Shown: positions 30,027 through 42,574 of the stretch, one piece after another
Layout of the letters: the number at the start of each line of letters is the position of its first letter
Numbering within the stretch: position 1 is the stretch's first letter
Source: Oryzias latipes
Taxonomy: Eukaryota > Chordata > Actinopteri > Beloniformes > Adrianichthyidae
Length of the DNA: 64,000 bases
Assembly (NCBI RefSeq): GCF_002234675.1
Contig: NC_019881.2
Span: forward strand, 17,486,494-17,550,493
Reading direction: 5' to 3'
Translations under genes and position numbers: made by a program
The notes under the pieces: model-generated
The model's input: the letters and a program-made list of their open reading frames with translations, nothing else
What the model was told of the DNA's origin: nothing
Databases searched by the model: none

Positions 30027-33000
30027 TTACTCCATGGAGTGTGCCGGCTCTCCACTGTGCGTCTCCAAGTGTTTCTTCAGTGTGGCCGTGGAGGTGAAGG
30101 ATTTCTTGCACTGCCGGCAGAACAGCTTTGGGGTCTTGAAACCAGAATGGCAGCGTTTGTGTCGCGCCAGCTCGGAGGAGCTCTTGAACTTCAGCTCGCA
30201 GGCGTCGCAGGGATACGGCCTCTCCCCCGTGTGGATTCTCCGGTGAAGCTGAGCCTCGCTGACGGTGAGGAAGGCCTTCTCGCAGTGCCCGCAGGGGAAC
30301 GGGCGCTCTCCCGTGTGGATGAGGTTGTGTCTAGTCAATGCGTACGGTTTGGTGAAGCCCTTCCCGCAGTAGGAGCACGGGTACGGCCGTGCGCCCGTGT
30401 GGGAGAGGATGTGCTCCTGCTGGGTTTTCTTGCTCTTCAATCGTTTGTTGCACTGAGTGCAGGAGTAAGGCCTGTCGTCCACATGCGACCTGTGATGCTT
30501 GGACAGCTCTCCTTGCGACAGAAAGCCTTTGCCACATTGAGAACAGAGGAACGGCTTTTCCCCCGTGTGCATCCGTTCGTGTCTGGCCAGCACGGATGCA
30601 AGGGTGAATCTCTTAGGACAGTGGGAGCACTGGAAAGGTCGCTCGCCTGTGTGAACCCTGAGGTGCTTCGTGAGCATAAAGCGGAGCGAGAAGCGCCTGC
30701 TGCACTGGTTACACTGAAACGGGCGCTCACCGCTGTGAGTGGACAGGTGTCGCTTCACGTCAGACCTCCGGGTGTAAATCTTGTCACAGTGTGGGCATTT
30801 AAACTGACGCTTGAATCGGTGCAGCTGCCGGTGCTGCGAGCGGGCCAGCAGGGAGTCAAAGCCTTCGTTACACTTCTGACAGATGTAACGTTTGGTGGCA
30901 ACGTGGGTTTTCCTGTGCTTCAGGAGCTCCGTGGAAGTGGGGAAACTCTGGCTGCAGATGGAGCACATCCGAGGGAGCTGACTCTCCTGCGCGTGGGACT
31001 TTTTGTGATGGACAGTCAGAGCTCTCAGGTTGGGAAAGGAACTCCCGCAGAGCTGGCAGGAGAATGAAATAGTCAAGCCGTGATGTTTGCTTTTGTGCTT
31101 TGCCAGATCCCAGGAGTGCTGGAAGGTTCTGCTGCACTGCGAGCAGTGAAACGGTCTTTCTCCGGTGTGAGTCAGCTGGTGTCTCCTGACGTCCGACGTG
31201 CGGGTGAACGTCTTGCCGCATGTTTCGCAGGTGAGAGCTTTCCGTCCTCTGTGTGGCTGCGACTCTCCACCGCGAGGATCAGGTTGTCCGGTTTTCTCCT
31301 CCTCTGCGTCTCCTCTTGGGAAAAGTTTGATGGAAGTAAAAATCTCATCAGTGCTGGAGGGAGAAGGCGTGAACGTTGCTCCCGAGAGACTTCTGTATAG
31401 TTCAGTTTGAACGCTCTGCATGTGGAAGTGAGGAGGGCCGTTTTCCTCAGCGGCATGGAATGGACACTGAGAGCAGGTGAAGATGATGGAGGTTGTGTCG
31501 TTCAAATCACCTGCAAGTAAAGAAGGAAAAACAAATCTGAATGTTTTTTTTTACACAAATATACAAAAAAACAACAGTCTTTTTAGAGTAGCATTACCTT
31601 GTTCCGTCCCTTTGATAGCAATCACAGATGGAGAAGCTTCTGCTGGGATCCTGGGGAAATAAAAACATCAGTTCTTTATTTATTCTTTTGGAAAAATCCT
31701 ATGAAGGAGAAAGTCTGATCATCTTTTGATTTAAAATTGTTCCTAGTGGTTTTTACTTATGATTATGCAGTTTTTAGTCAAAAGAAAAAAATGAAAACTG
31801 TTGATTTCTGGAAGATGATTTCAGCAAAGGCTAGTTAGAAAAAAAACCTTAGTTGTGGGCGGGACTTTACACTGGGAGTAAACCTCCCCTCATTTCCTAT
31901 CATCTCTTTGTTTGCACTTTCTCACCGCTAGCTTACAGCACTTCACACCCCAAACTGAGCATTAGCGGTGCAACAAAAATGGCGAGCAATACTGGAGCTA
32001 TCCAGCCGTACAGTTTTGATCCAGATGTCAGCTCAGACGAGAAAAACGAAGACATACATGGATTTAGTCGTCCACAAGTGGAAGCATCAGAATGGAGCGG
32101 AGCAGGGAGCTTGCGGCTTGCCGTAGAAACTTGTATGTCCCACCCGCAAGCTTTTTCAAACTTTTTCAGCATTTTTTTTTTGTCTACTCCTGATTCACAG
32201 CCATATAAATAAAGAAACACTCAAAAATGCTATTTAAAAACGTACATGTCCTTATTTACATCATCAGAAAAATACAACGAGAACATGTTAAATGTTTCAT
32301 CGGAGTGGCTTTTTGGTCAACTGTGAAACCTGATGTCTATATTTGAAGTTTAGCTAAACAAAAATGCTTGAATTCAACACAAAAAAACACAAGTAAATTA
32401 CATGTGGAAAAACAAATTCTTGATCTGTGTGTCTGGATCAAAACAGAAGAGTTGTAAACTGATCCATGAAAGCCAAATCTATGTATCCAAACTCCTCCCA
32501 ATTTTAGGAAACCCTTTTAATCAAGCAATCTTAAAGACACACTTTGATGAAAATGATGTTTAGGGGTTTTTCTAACGTGTTATTTTCTGATGATGGAGGA
32601 CATTTATACAGAAAATTGAGCTTAAAATAGCATTTCTGAGCTTTTCTTTATTGAATTCCTTGTGAATCAGGAGAAGACAAAAAAAATGCTGTTGGAAAAA
32701 GGGCTTATTTGTGATTTGCCATTGGTCTCGCCCATAATTCAGAGGTGAATTTCTAATGAACTACTGCAGCTCTTCAGAAACTTTGTCCTAGAAAACGACA
32801 CAAGCTTTTGGATTTTTCCCTAAAAACTGCAAATCATACCTAAAAGACCACTTAAAACAGTATGGACAACCTGAAATGTGTTTACATTTGTGGGTCTTCA
32901 CTCTTTTCTTTGGGGGTTTCCTTGACTTTGGACGTCTCCTGCCAGCTGAGGGAGTCCTTGGTTTGTATGCATGTGGATCTGTGCACCCCTGCTGATGAAT

Positions 33001-35069
33001 CAGGGGTTTCATCCAAGAGATCTGGGATTTCTTGGTCAGAAAATAATCCACCAGTATGTTTTGTCTCTGCACCGAAGTCTGTTTTACTCCTTGCAGATTT
33101 CGCCTTGAAGCCCAGCCTCACTTCTGCCATATTTTTTCCTATTCTTTCATTTTCCTCTTCTTCATTCAGCCCATTTCCAGACTCAAGCTCCAAAATATGG
33201 GAGGAATCATTCTTTGCAGGTCCCTCCTGAACCAGACATTCTTTCCTTAAAGCAAAAGTTTTTGCCAAAGTCTCCAAAGCTTTAGCAACATCTACAGCTT
33301 CGCTGACTTCCTCTGTCGTCGAGCTGGCGCCCTCGCCTCCTGCGTTTTCAGAGCTGACGACTATCTCTTCCTGATAGAAATCTGTTGGAGCTTTTTCTAA
33401 CTCAATCACGTCCACACTGGCGTCAGATGCTCCAACTTCAGTGTAGATGGCTACGACGTTGTACTCGTCTGGTGCAGAAAGACTTGCAGGGTTCAGCATG
33501 TTTGCATAGTTATGCATGGATTCCAGTCCAACTTTAATATTTGACTTTTGCGAGGGAGGAACGGATAACGCAGAGATGATGTAACTACCAATAGTTGAAG
33601 AGGGGGCATCTGTTTAAGAAAACAGGAATAAATTAAAGTTCCATTAACATAAAATATTTAAAGTTTTATCTAAAAAAGTAAAGAGAATTGCTCTTACGTG
33701 TCATTTTTAGCAACCCTGAGCTTTTGTAGTGGTCAAAGATTAAACCCAGCTCCTCAGGCGATGGATAAACACATTCCTCCAAAACAGAAGGAGCAGAGGC
33801 AAGCCAGGCTGCGGTCTGTAATCAGAGAGCGGTCAAAGGTCGCAGTCTGATGGAGCGACACGGGTAAAGAAACCTGAAAAATGTGTCAATAACACCTGTT
33901 TAATATCTGGAGCTGGAAACAGCTTTTCCAGTTTGGAGAGCAGCTCCCACATCAACATGTGTAAGGCTGCGTCATACTGTGGGCCATATTCAACGGGAAA
34001 AACCTCCTAATAGAACAGAGAATACAATTTCTTTTACATTTTTAGCAGGTTTTTGAACACACATGCCCAATGTGTCCCTAAAGGTATCTCACCTTAAAGA
34101 AATAAGCCCTCTCAATTGGATCTTTCAGCAGGCTTTGTATCAGAGCAATGAAAGTAGACTCTGTTGTTCTCACCTCTGCATCCACATACTGCAATAAGAC
34201 AGAAGTGTCACTCTACAGTAAATATTTAAATATGTGGTTCAGCTCCTTCACCTGACTTACGCCCGTGTTTGCTGAAGTTACGGAGAATCTCTCCAAGTAG
34301 CTCTGGATAACTTCAAAATCAATTTCCCCTCGAACTGAGCCTTTACACAGCTCCAAAATCAACTGAAATATGACAATATTTACTCAGCCATAAGATATAG
34401 ACTACAAACACTCCTTTATGCAACACAAAAGACACTCACCCGAGCTCTTAGTCCAAGAATGAGCTGGGCTTTCTGTAGGGGGTTGATTAGGCCAGGAATG
34501 GCCTCTGTCACAGTAGACACAAAGTCCTGCAGCTTGTCGTAATTTAACACATCTTTATGCTTTGCAAGATGCCACACAGCAGCAGACAAAAGCTGGAGAG
34601 GGGGAACCAAGAGACGCAGGGATGACAGAGGCAAGCTGGGGTCTGAAAAAGAAAGGTGTGATGCAAAATATTGCCTATAGAGGGCAGTAATTAGCCTGTT
34701 TTTAGGCATGTTCATGCTACTACTAGAGGTGAAAAACCCCCACTCAAAAGTAGCATTACCTTACAAATAAAAAAATGATGTGCTGAATTTTAAATTTAAG
34801 ATATTAAATTGTCTAAAAAAGAATTTTCTTAACCTTAACAAATGCTAAATTGGCGATGTGCCTTTCATGATCTGTTATGAAATTGAAATAAATGCTGGAT
34901 TTACATCTATGTTAACGATTTAACATGGGAATATATTGACTGAAACGATTAAAATTCAACAACAATAAAAAGTACAACTGGTCTGTAAACGTAATGTATC
35001 ACATAACAGAAAAAAACTACCTGTGATTTCATCAACATTAACAGTTAGCCAGTTTATACTCCACACCAT
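30027..35069 (-). CDS. TIN2-domain (TINF2_N-like) protein with 14 C2H2 zinc fingers
   Basis: Nine coding exons on the minus strand: 35021-35069, 34440-34642, 34261-34362, 34093-34188, 33896-34006, 33698-33815, 32886-33609, 31598-31650 and 30027-31510. All splice phases agree, giving 979 aa from the ATG at 35069. Residues about 17-187 resemble the N-terminal domain of TINF2 (TIN2), the shelterin bridge protein: [35 protein letters not shown] and [20 protein letters not shown] (human [20 protein letters not shown]). An acidic linker follows (exon 7). The last exon encodes 14 C2H2 fingers from about residue 578, many joined by TGERPF/TGEKPF linkers, so it very likely binds DNA in the nucleus. 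A degenerate finger-like FTCSQC precedes them. I see no TRF-binding FxLxP motif. Role unknown; a transcription or chromatin factor that uses the TIN2-like part for protein contacts is inferred. Confidence 0.85.
31706..32312 (+). mobile_element. TTAA-flanked element, copy 7 (long form with short coding stretch)
   Basis: This is the best copy of the coding part. From 31972 a frame opens [20 protein letters not shown] and continues [19 protein letters not shown] before losing any known similarity. Both ends have decayed from the consensus (GTCTGATCATCTTTTGATT at left, CATCGGAGTGGC at right). It lies in the intron before the small 53-bp exon of the zinc-finger gene. Confidence 0.8.
32531..32852 (-). 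mobile_element. TTAA-flanked element, copy 8 (short form, truncated)
   Basis: A reverse copy starts TTAAAGACACACTTTGATG. It runs through GTGAATCAGGAGAAGAC and TAATGAACTACTGCAGCTC and stops at AAAAGACCACT, 33 bp from the exon ending at 32886. Two copies in opposite orientation therefore fill this one intron. Confidence 0.8.
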
Positions 35070-36030
35070 TCCTTAAGTTAGTCGGGTCCCAAAGAGTATT
35101 TTCAAAGCATAAACGTGATTTACGACTACATTTATTAATCTGAATACACTTACGATTAGTTTGCTTCTTTGACCCAAAAACGTCCATTTGCATAGTCCAG
35201 CGTTAAAAGTCTGAAAATAACAGTAACTGTAAAAAAATATTTTTTATTGGTTTTTCTAGCTAACATGCGCTGTTGGGACGCAAACATCGTTTCCTCCAAT
35301 GTTTTTGAGGGTTCCGCTTTCAAAATAAGAGTTTTCAGATTCAAAATCGAAAACATTGTTATGTAGTTTATGCATATTCGCAAATAAACACGAATATTTC
35401 AGTATGTATATTTTTTTATTTAAGATGGTATTGTTTTAAATGTATTATCAATAGATTATGTGCACAAGTTAAATGCCCAAAAACTAAGACGTTTCACCGC
35501 AGTGATAAAGTTGGTTGTTGACTAAACTTTATAGTATTTTAAACCAGATGTGAAATAACAGTGCTATAAAATGGAATTAGGGTTTTAAGTGTTGATATTT
35601 ATTATTTAATCAATTTTAAACTTCAGATCCAATTTAATTCAATTTAATTCAATTCAATTTTATTTGTGTAGCCAAAATTCAAAACAACAGTCGTCTCAAT
35701 GGGCTTTTCTACTCATTGACCTGAAAATATCCTTGTAGTTTTATTTAAATCCTCTCCATTCTTCTTGTAATTCTTTTTATTTAATTTTTTGTTTATTTTT
35801 CTATTTAGACACATTTTTTTAAAGTTTTCAAAATAAAAGCTGAAGTGTTAGGCCATTGGTGCAATATAGCGGAAGTGACAAGAGGAATAGGACGCGCTAT
35901 GACGTAATTACGCAAGTCACATGAAACCTTCACTACAAACCTTTTTAATGTGCTGTTTTCTTTATTTACACCCCATGTAGACAGATTATAAACGATACTG
36001 GACGTTTGCGCGGAGTTTTAACGACCCAGC
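35070..36030. promoter_or_regulatory. Divergent promoter region between the zinc-finger gene and washc3
   Basis: The two start codons point away from each other and are 961 bp apart, so the promoters of both genes must lie here or share it. A TGACGTAA sequence (CRE-like) occurs at about 35899-35906, close to washc3. A short common fish repeat (TTCAATTCAATTTTATTTGT) lies at about 35648-35700. Exact start sites cannot be told from sequence alone. Confidence 0.5.
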
Positions 36031-39000
36031 ATGGACGAGGACGGTTTGCCAATCGTGGGGTCTGGAGTTGACCTCACGAAGGTTTGTGTTTTTTTTAGCT
36101 AACAGTCATGGTTCGCTTGTAGATCTCCGTGGGAATGAAAGAAGTAGCTGAAAGATTAGTCAAGTAAGACTTTATGGGATAATAAACATGATTTTAATCA
36201 CATTATAATAGGATTCAATCAATATTCCCAACGATTTTGTATTTGCAGAATTATTTTTCGTGTTTTCTTTTACTTTAAAATGCATGTTTTTGTAAAGGCT
36301 GGCACTAAGCATGACTCTAAATTTCTCCAGAATCTGATAGGACTCGCTCTCATGTGTCATCGTTTTCCTGATTAAATGACTTTAAACTCCCTTCTAGGTT
36401 CCAGCTATACAGCAGAGACGAATTGTTGCCTATCTCAATCAGTTTGTTGTCCACACAGTTCGATTCCTGAACCGATTTTCCACAGTTTGTGAAGAGGTTT
36501 GTGCATCTTTTACATCGTTAAAGACCCACTTTGATGGAAATCCTGTATTTAACGTGTTTCTTGTGGGATTCATCTCAATATACTTAAGGGAATTAAGCTT
36601 ACAATTGCATTTTTGAGTATTATTTAATTCAAATTGTTGTAAATCGGGAGCAGACGAAAAAATGCAGTTTGAAAAAGATTGTATTTGTGATGTAGAAAAT
36701 GCGGCGGATGGGTCACAAGCTTCCTGCTCCTCTCCATGCTGATGCATCCATTTGTTGCAGACAAATAGATCCATGTATGTCTCTGTTTTCCCCGTCTGAA
36801 CTGGAATCTGGCTCTAAACTGTACGGCTGGATAGCTCCAAAATTGCTCGCCATTTTTGTTGTCCTCTTAATGTCAGTTTACGGGTGTTTGAGGGGCTGTA
36901 AGCTTGGGGAGAGCATGTAAACAGATGGATGATAGGAAGTAGGGGCGGGCTTACTCTGCACCAACTGTCGAACAACAGTTTTTTTTTTGTTTTTTTTTAC
37001 ATTTTTGCCTAAAAAACAACATTAACATAGTTAAAAGACCAATGGAAACACATTCAATATAGATCAAAAGTTGATGATTGGGACTTTAAACTCGATTGAC
37101 TTTGAATTTATCAGTGTCAAAATGTGTGAAGCCCTCATGGTGGGAACTCGATCAATCCAAAATATCAACATTTCCCCCACAGAAACTTGCAAACATATCC
37201 CTTCGCATCCAGCAGATTGATACCACCTTGTGCATTTTGGAGGCTAAGGTGAGCTGTCACACCCTTTTCAAATTGTCATGGATGTCATTTCTTTTTTTAA
37301 CAAATGTTTTTGTTGTTGTTTTTTGTCTTTGTGGAGCAGTTGGCCTCCATTCCCGGGCTGGAGGAGGTCACAGTAGATGGACTGAACCAGCAGCACAGTG
37401 TGCAGACAAATGGGCCCACTCCAACCAGTCAAATCCAAACAGATGGGTCTTCAGTGGGAGCAGTTCCTTCCTCAGTGGTGAGTGTTCAGACTTGTTATAA
37501 AAAAGACACAAATATCCCAACCCCCCCTTCCCCCACAGTTTTTCACAAATTTATAGATTCAAACCTGATACATAAGGATTATGGTACATTCATATTGTGA
37601 AAGGTCGACCGATGATTTACCTTTTTACTATAGTTTTTTTTAATATATAATTATCTCTATTGATTTTCTTATTTTATTTTATGACAAACATGAAAATAAT
37701 CCTAAAATAGCTTTACAAAATTTTTGTGTAATGTAGAATTCCTATGGGGTCAAATCCAGATCAACCTAAAGTGAAGGAAAAAACACAAAAAATAAAATTT
37801 AAAACTGTTTTAAACTCAAAAACAGATGTGAAAGAAATGTTGTAAATGTGAAAAGTATAATTGTAACTTTGAAAAAAAAAAAAAGATTTTAAACTTGAGA
37901 GGAATATAGAAAATTTGAAAAATAATTTTTTAAGTTGAAACTTAAAATTAAAAAGAAAAACTATAAACTTATAACTGTTACCAAATGAAAATTAACATAT
38001 ATTTGTAACAGCTGCTGTTTTGTATTGATGTACCAAACTTTGGGAGAGAATTATCACTACTGTTCGCCACATCAGAGGAGGGATGACACAGGCGGCGCCA
38101 ACAACTACCGCTGTTGTGGAGCGGAAATGACATCATCATACCCTTTATGACCTGATGTCAATCATGTCCAGGTAGCCAATGGGCTCAAAGCCCCAGATAA
38201 CAGTCAGAATTCTGAATTGATGACAAGTTTAGGTTTATGTTAAGTTGAGAATGTACTTTTATTTACTTATTTATTTTTTAAAATTTAATTTAATTAAAAT
38301 AACCAAAGTGTACTTTTGAATTTAAAACTGTTCACTAATTTTCTCAATTGTTTTTAATTTTACTTTGTGGTTTTTCATTCCCTTCAAGCTGATCTCGATT
38401 TGACCCACATATTTCTCTTTTGTAGTTTTGAAATTTCCAATCTTGCTTTATTTACACAACAAATAAGGAACCAGTTAGTAATATAGACTGAATAGCAGGG
38501 ATCTGGTTGCCTGTGTGCGTTACAGAAACATTCTGAGCATCTGTTTAGTGTACAGATATTATTTTCGCCATATTCATCAGGATTATAGTTTCCTTTAAAG
38601 CTGCTTTTCAACGTTTCTTCATGCTTCAGCCTCAGGAGGCACGACAAGAAGCTCCTGAGCAAAAAGCAGCAGCCGTTGCAGAGAATGTCCTCACAGTGGC
38701 CAAAGACCCACGATATGCCCGCTACCTGAAAATGGTTCAAGTGGTAAGTTATTATCTGATGTAAATGTTTAACAAAAGTCATATTTTGTTCAGTAATTTA
38801 ATGTATTATTTTATGTAATGTATTTTTTTATTATTATTCAAGGGTGTTCCAGTGATGGCCATCAGGAACAAAATGATCCTGGAGGGTTTGGACCCCAGCC
38901 TACTCGAGTGAGTTTACATGGTTTGGTGAATAGCAGCGCTCCTATTTTTTTATCTTTATTCCACTAATAATGACAAAAATGTGTCCTCTTGTCTTTTGAT

Positions 39001-39105
39001 AATAGCACGCCGGATGCCCCTGTGCCCGACGGAGCAGGAGCCAACACAGAGAACGAAGGGGCTGCTGCCTCCAGTTCTGACAGTGAATCTTCCTTCAGTG
39101 ACTGA
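36031..39105 (+). CDS. washc3: WASH complex subunit 3 (CCDC53)
   Basis: WASHC3 is a small coiled-coil subunit of the WASH complex, which drives Arp2/3 actin branching on endosomes for retromer-linked sorting. Exons are 36031-36081, 36398-36496, 37183-37248, 37340-37477, 38630-38743, 38843-38907 and 39006-39105, all in frame, for 210 aa (human 194). The start MDEDGLPIVGSGVDLTKVPA, the region LNQFVVHTVRFLNRFSTVC, the block DPRYARYLKMVQVGVPVMAI and the end SSDSESSFSD are nearly identical to human. The extra length is in the variable middle (about residues 80-125). The dram1 and gnptab genes follow, as on human 12q23. A TTAA-type element starts 22 bp after exon 2. Confidence 0.95.
36518..37089 (-). 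mobile_element. TTAA-flanked element, copy 9 (long form)
   Basis: TTAA is kept at both ends (36518-36521 and 37086-37089). The ends are TTAAAGACCCACTTTGATGG and, at the right, a decayed ATTGGGACTTTAA. It carries the antisense of the short coding stretch (GTACGGCTGGATAGCTCC) and lies in washc3 intron 2. Confidence 0.85.
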
Positions 39106-39802
39106 AACCTCTTTTTTTATTCTGCAAAACGTCCTGTAAGGTTCAAAATGCAAGTCTGCCTATAAAGAAACACATTGCAAAGAATCCAATCAAGTTTGTT
39201 AGGTGATTGTTTATATCCATCTGAATGAGCTGCAGCATTTTGATCAATGTTTAAAATGATTTGAAAAATATGTATATATATTTTGTCTATTCAAGAAAGC
39301 AGAAAGAGGAAGCTTTTTGAATGAGTTGGAGCACTAACACCACCTGCCTCACATTGTGTGGATGCCCACTTGTTCTAATAATAGCAGGGGGTCCCTCGTA
39401 TTCTGTAGGTTGGGGCTGTGTAGCATCAGAAATCTGTTTTCCCAACTGTTCCTGAATGTATATTTTTTAGCTATATATTTCAGAGCTATGAGCGGAACTT
39501 TGCATCCTAACTGATTCAGTCTATAAAAAAGGTAGAATTGTCATTTATAGCTAAGAAATGAATACATTTGAGTCAATCTTTCATAGCATTATGTCCGTAA
39601 CAGTTTTCTGCTTTTATATATGCGAAAACAGATATGTAGGCAGTTTTTACCACGTCATAATCATATACGTTGTGATATTGAAAAATTGCACTTTTTTTGT
39701 TTGTTTTGTTCATCATTTGACAATTTATTATTTTAAATGCTATTATTTTTGGTTCTGTATATAGGTAGAGGGGAAGCCAATCTTCCTTTAGGAGCCAATA
39801 TC
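39106..39802. other. washc3 3' flank
   Basis: Probable 3' UTR of washc3 and spacer. It is AT-rich, with no coding exon. Confidence 0.4.
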
Positions 39803-40531
39803 TTAAAGCCCCACTCCAATCCTCTTTTGATCTAATTTCACAGTGTTTTTATTTTATTTTATCTTTTTACTCTAATTATGTAGTTTTTAGCCAAAATCAA
39901 AAAAAAACCTGTCGTTTTCTAGGACATAGTTCCTGCAGAGCGGCAGGAGAAAATTGCCTCTTAGTTGTGAGGGTTGAATCAACCTTGCCCCCTCCCCATT
40001 GCCGCGACCTTTCTGTTTACACCAGGAATGGGGTCCTCCACATCATAAGAGAAAGAAGTGACATGGGATTAACATATATATTTTAAAGCTGAAAATCTTT
40101 GAATTTTTATTTCAAAGCTGTGACTTTTTTTTTTCTCATTTTAGAGCCAATTGCACTGATTGCACTTTCCTCAGGGGAAAACGCAGACTTAGAGAAATGC
40201 TGCATTCATGCAGAGTTGGAATGATGTGAAAAGTGACTGTCCAACTCTGAAAACAATCATAAATGATCAGAAATCAGAAAAACAACAACAAAATCTTCCT
40301 ACACCACATGAATGTTCAGTAACTATCTGCACCCAGACAAAGATCGTAGGGAGCTTGCGGTCCGTCCAGCGTATAATGCAACTTTTTTCAAACAACATTT
40401 TTTAATTTACTCTTGATTGACAATGATTTAACAAAAAATACTCAGAAATTTTCTTTTATACATTCCATCCATCATCAGAAAAATGGCACAAGAGCATGTC
40501 AAAAACAATTTTTATTGGAGTGCGTCTTTAA
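39803..40531 (+). mobile_element. TTAA-flanked element, copy 10 (long, interior replaced)
   Basis: TTAA is present at both ends (TTAAAGCCCCACTCCAATC at left and GGAGTGCGTCTTTAA at right). The outer parts match the other copies. The segment from about 40025 to 40345 is foreign to the family and holds an open stretch of unknown nature. Confidence 0.8.
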
Positions 40532-42574
40532 ACCCTTGGTATTCCTAATCAATTTGGAATTAAAGACAAAAAGTTCATTTCAAGCCCATCCTGAATGTTG
40601 AATGATGAAAAAAACAACACAATTAATGTTTCATCCTCCTACTTTTTCCCCTCACAAAAGCTGCTGATGTCTGGATTAAGGAAACTTGCACTAAATTATC
40701 ACAAACTGTCAAAATAAGTTTGTTAAACTGCATTAGGCTCGCTCATACTCTGATTATATTGATCAGAACTTGTTAACAGATGTGTAGAAATGTGCCAAGA
40801 ATGCTGTTAGGCTCAAAGAAAATTGTGTAATTGTTCAGAAAAGACTTTATAAAAGAAAAAGACTGTTGAATGTGTAACTTTCTCTGAATAAAGATGCATA
40901 CAGTGTTTTCAAAATCTTTTTTTTAATTGGATTTAGTTTGCAGTACATCATATTTTAAGTACCAGTATAAAAACATTTCTTTATTCATGATAAAAAAATC
41001 AACTTAAGACAAACTGAAATACAGAAGCAGTTTACAAAAAATACATTTTTTTTCAATACATATTTGGTGATTTAGCAGTAAAATGAGCAGAAACGATAAC
41101 AAAAAAGTAGTTTGAAAAGCTGTCATTCTGGAGGCGGCTACAGACCTTTTGTTTAAACGAACGATACAACATTGCAAGTATTTTGAATAAAATGTGGCAA
41201 GACCTAAGGAGAGCTGTGATAAGATAAGCAGCTAAAAAATCTCCACAGGTAAGCCGTGCAAAAAACAAATAAAAAAAAAACACTTTGTGTTGCATAAATG
41301 TAGCTTCTAAAGCCATCTAATCCAGCAAGTACTCCATTTTAAAAAAAACGATTTAATTTTTTCCTTGTTCTTGATATGATGTACCAGAAAGAGTGAACAA
41401 AAATGATACTAAAACACTGTAATTCTGTTAAAATACAAGTTTACTCTGCTCTTTATGGCAATTGACAGTACATTCATTATTCCTCTATTTGAAGAGTGTT
41501 TGCAGTGTAGCACCTGGTTTATAAAAGAGGAAGTAGCTGAGGAGAAAGTCAGAAAACTGCAGGACGGATTTATTTCACCATTTATCAGCTGTGCAGCACC
41601 TTTCTGACAAGGTATTGTTGTGGTCCAACAGCTGCAAAACGAATTTTCAGGACATGATTCGTTAATATTTACTGATCAGAACAGTCAAGGCGATTAGTTT
41701 TTAAAAGGTTATACAAACAAAGGGGTGCCCTCCATCTTCGTTTTTTTTGAGGATATTTAGTATTAATAAATAAATAAATAAGCTGCTACACCTTTTTTCG
41801 ACAGATAAAAGAGACATTTTATGATGGATTATTATACATTTTTGGATTTTTGTGCATTTTGGTTTTTAAACAAAAAAAAGCTGCCTTAGTTCCTTATAAA
41901 TATATTTAATTTTATGAAGAATGATATCAAATGGCTTTAATGCCTTATTGATAGAAAGAATTAGAAAGATAAAAAAAGCCAAATGTTTGTAAAAAACAAC
42001 ACATCCCTTTTAATCCTAATTGGCTTCAATCTGTGGTTACTTCACCAATTTAATTAAGGTGTAGCGAGAAAACAGTTTAATTCACTTAAACCATATTTAG
42101 CAGCAATAAACACAATAAACATCGATCAATAGCTGCGAATGAGGTGTCAGGTGGTGCTTTTTAGAGCAGGAGCAGCAAACAATAAAGAATTGAGCTTTAA
42201 AGAAAGCAAATTTAGTCAAAAATGATTTTCTTTTTCATTTTGAGAAAACATAAACGACCACAGTTGTGAGCCCAACGTTTTACTTTCATTTACCCTCATA
42301 GATCACTGCAGTCATGTGCATCATGTGATGAACTTCTCCTATTAGCAATCACATGTGATGACAATGGCGCAAAAGTGACATTTGATCGCAATTATGAAAA
42401 GATTGGTCAAAAATGTATAAAAATACAGATTTTCTTACATATTCACACTTCATTATAAAAAAGATTAAAAAAATATTGCAGTAAAATATGTCAAAAGGAC
42501 GGTACAAAAGGCTGGTGATGACAGTTCTGCCAAAGGGACTGACTTATTAAGAATCCAACTTTGAAGGCAAATGT
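40532..42574. other. Spacer and dram1 3' region
   Basis: Very AT-rich sequence between the two convergent genes. It probably includes the dram1 3' UTR. No coding exon or classified repeat was found. Confidence 0.4.

Noticed and set aside
30021-31067. A 348-codon open frame on the plus strand opposite the zinc fingers
   Set aside because: It is the antisense of the C2H2 array, whose repeated codon pattern keeps the opposite strand open. The minus-strand frame has all finger motifs and matching splice phases.
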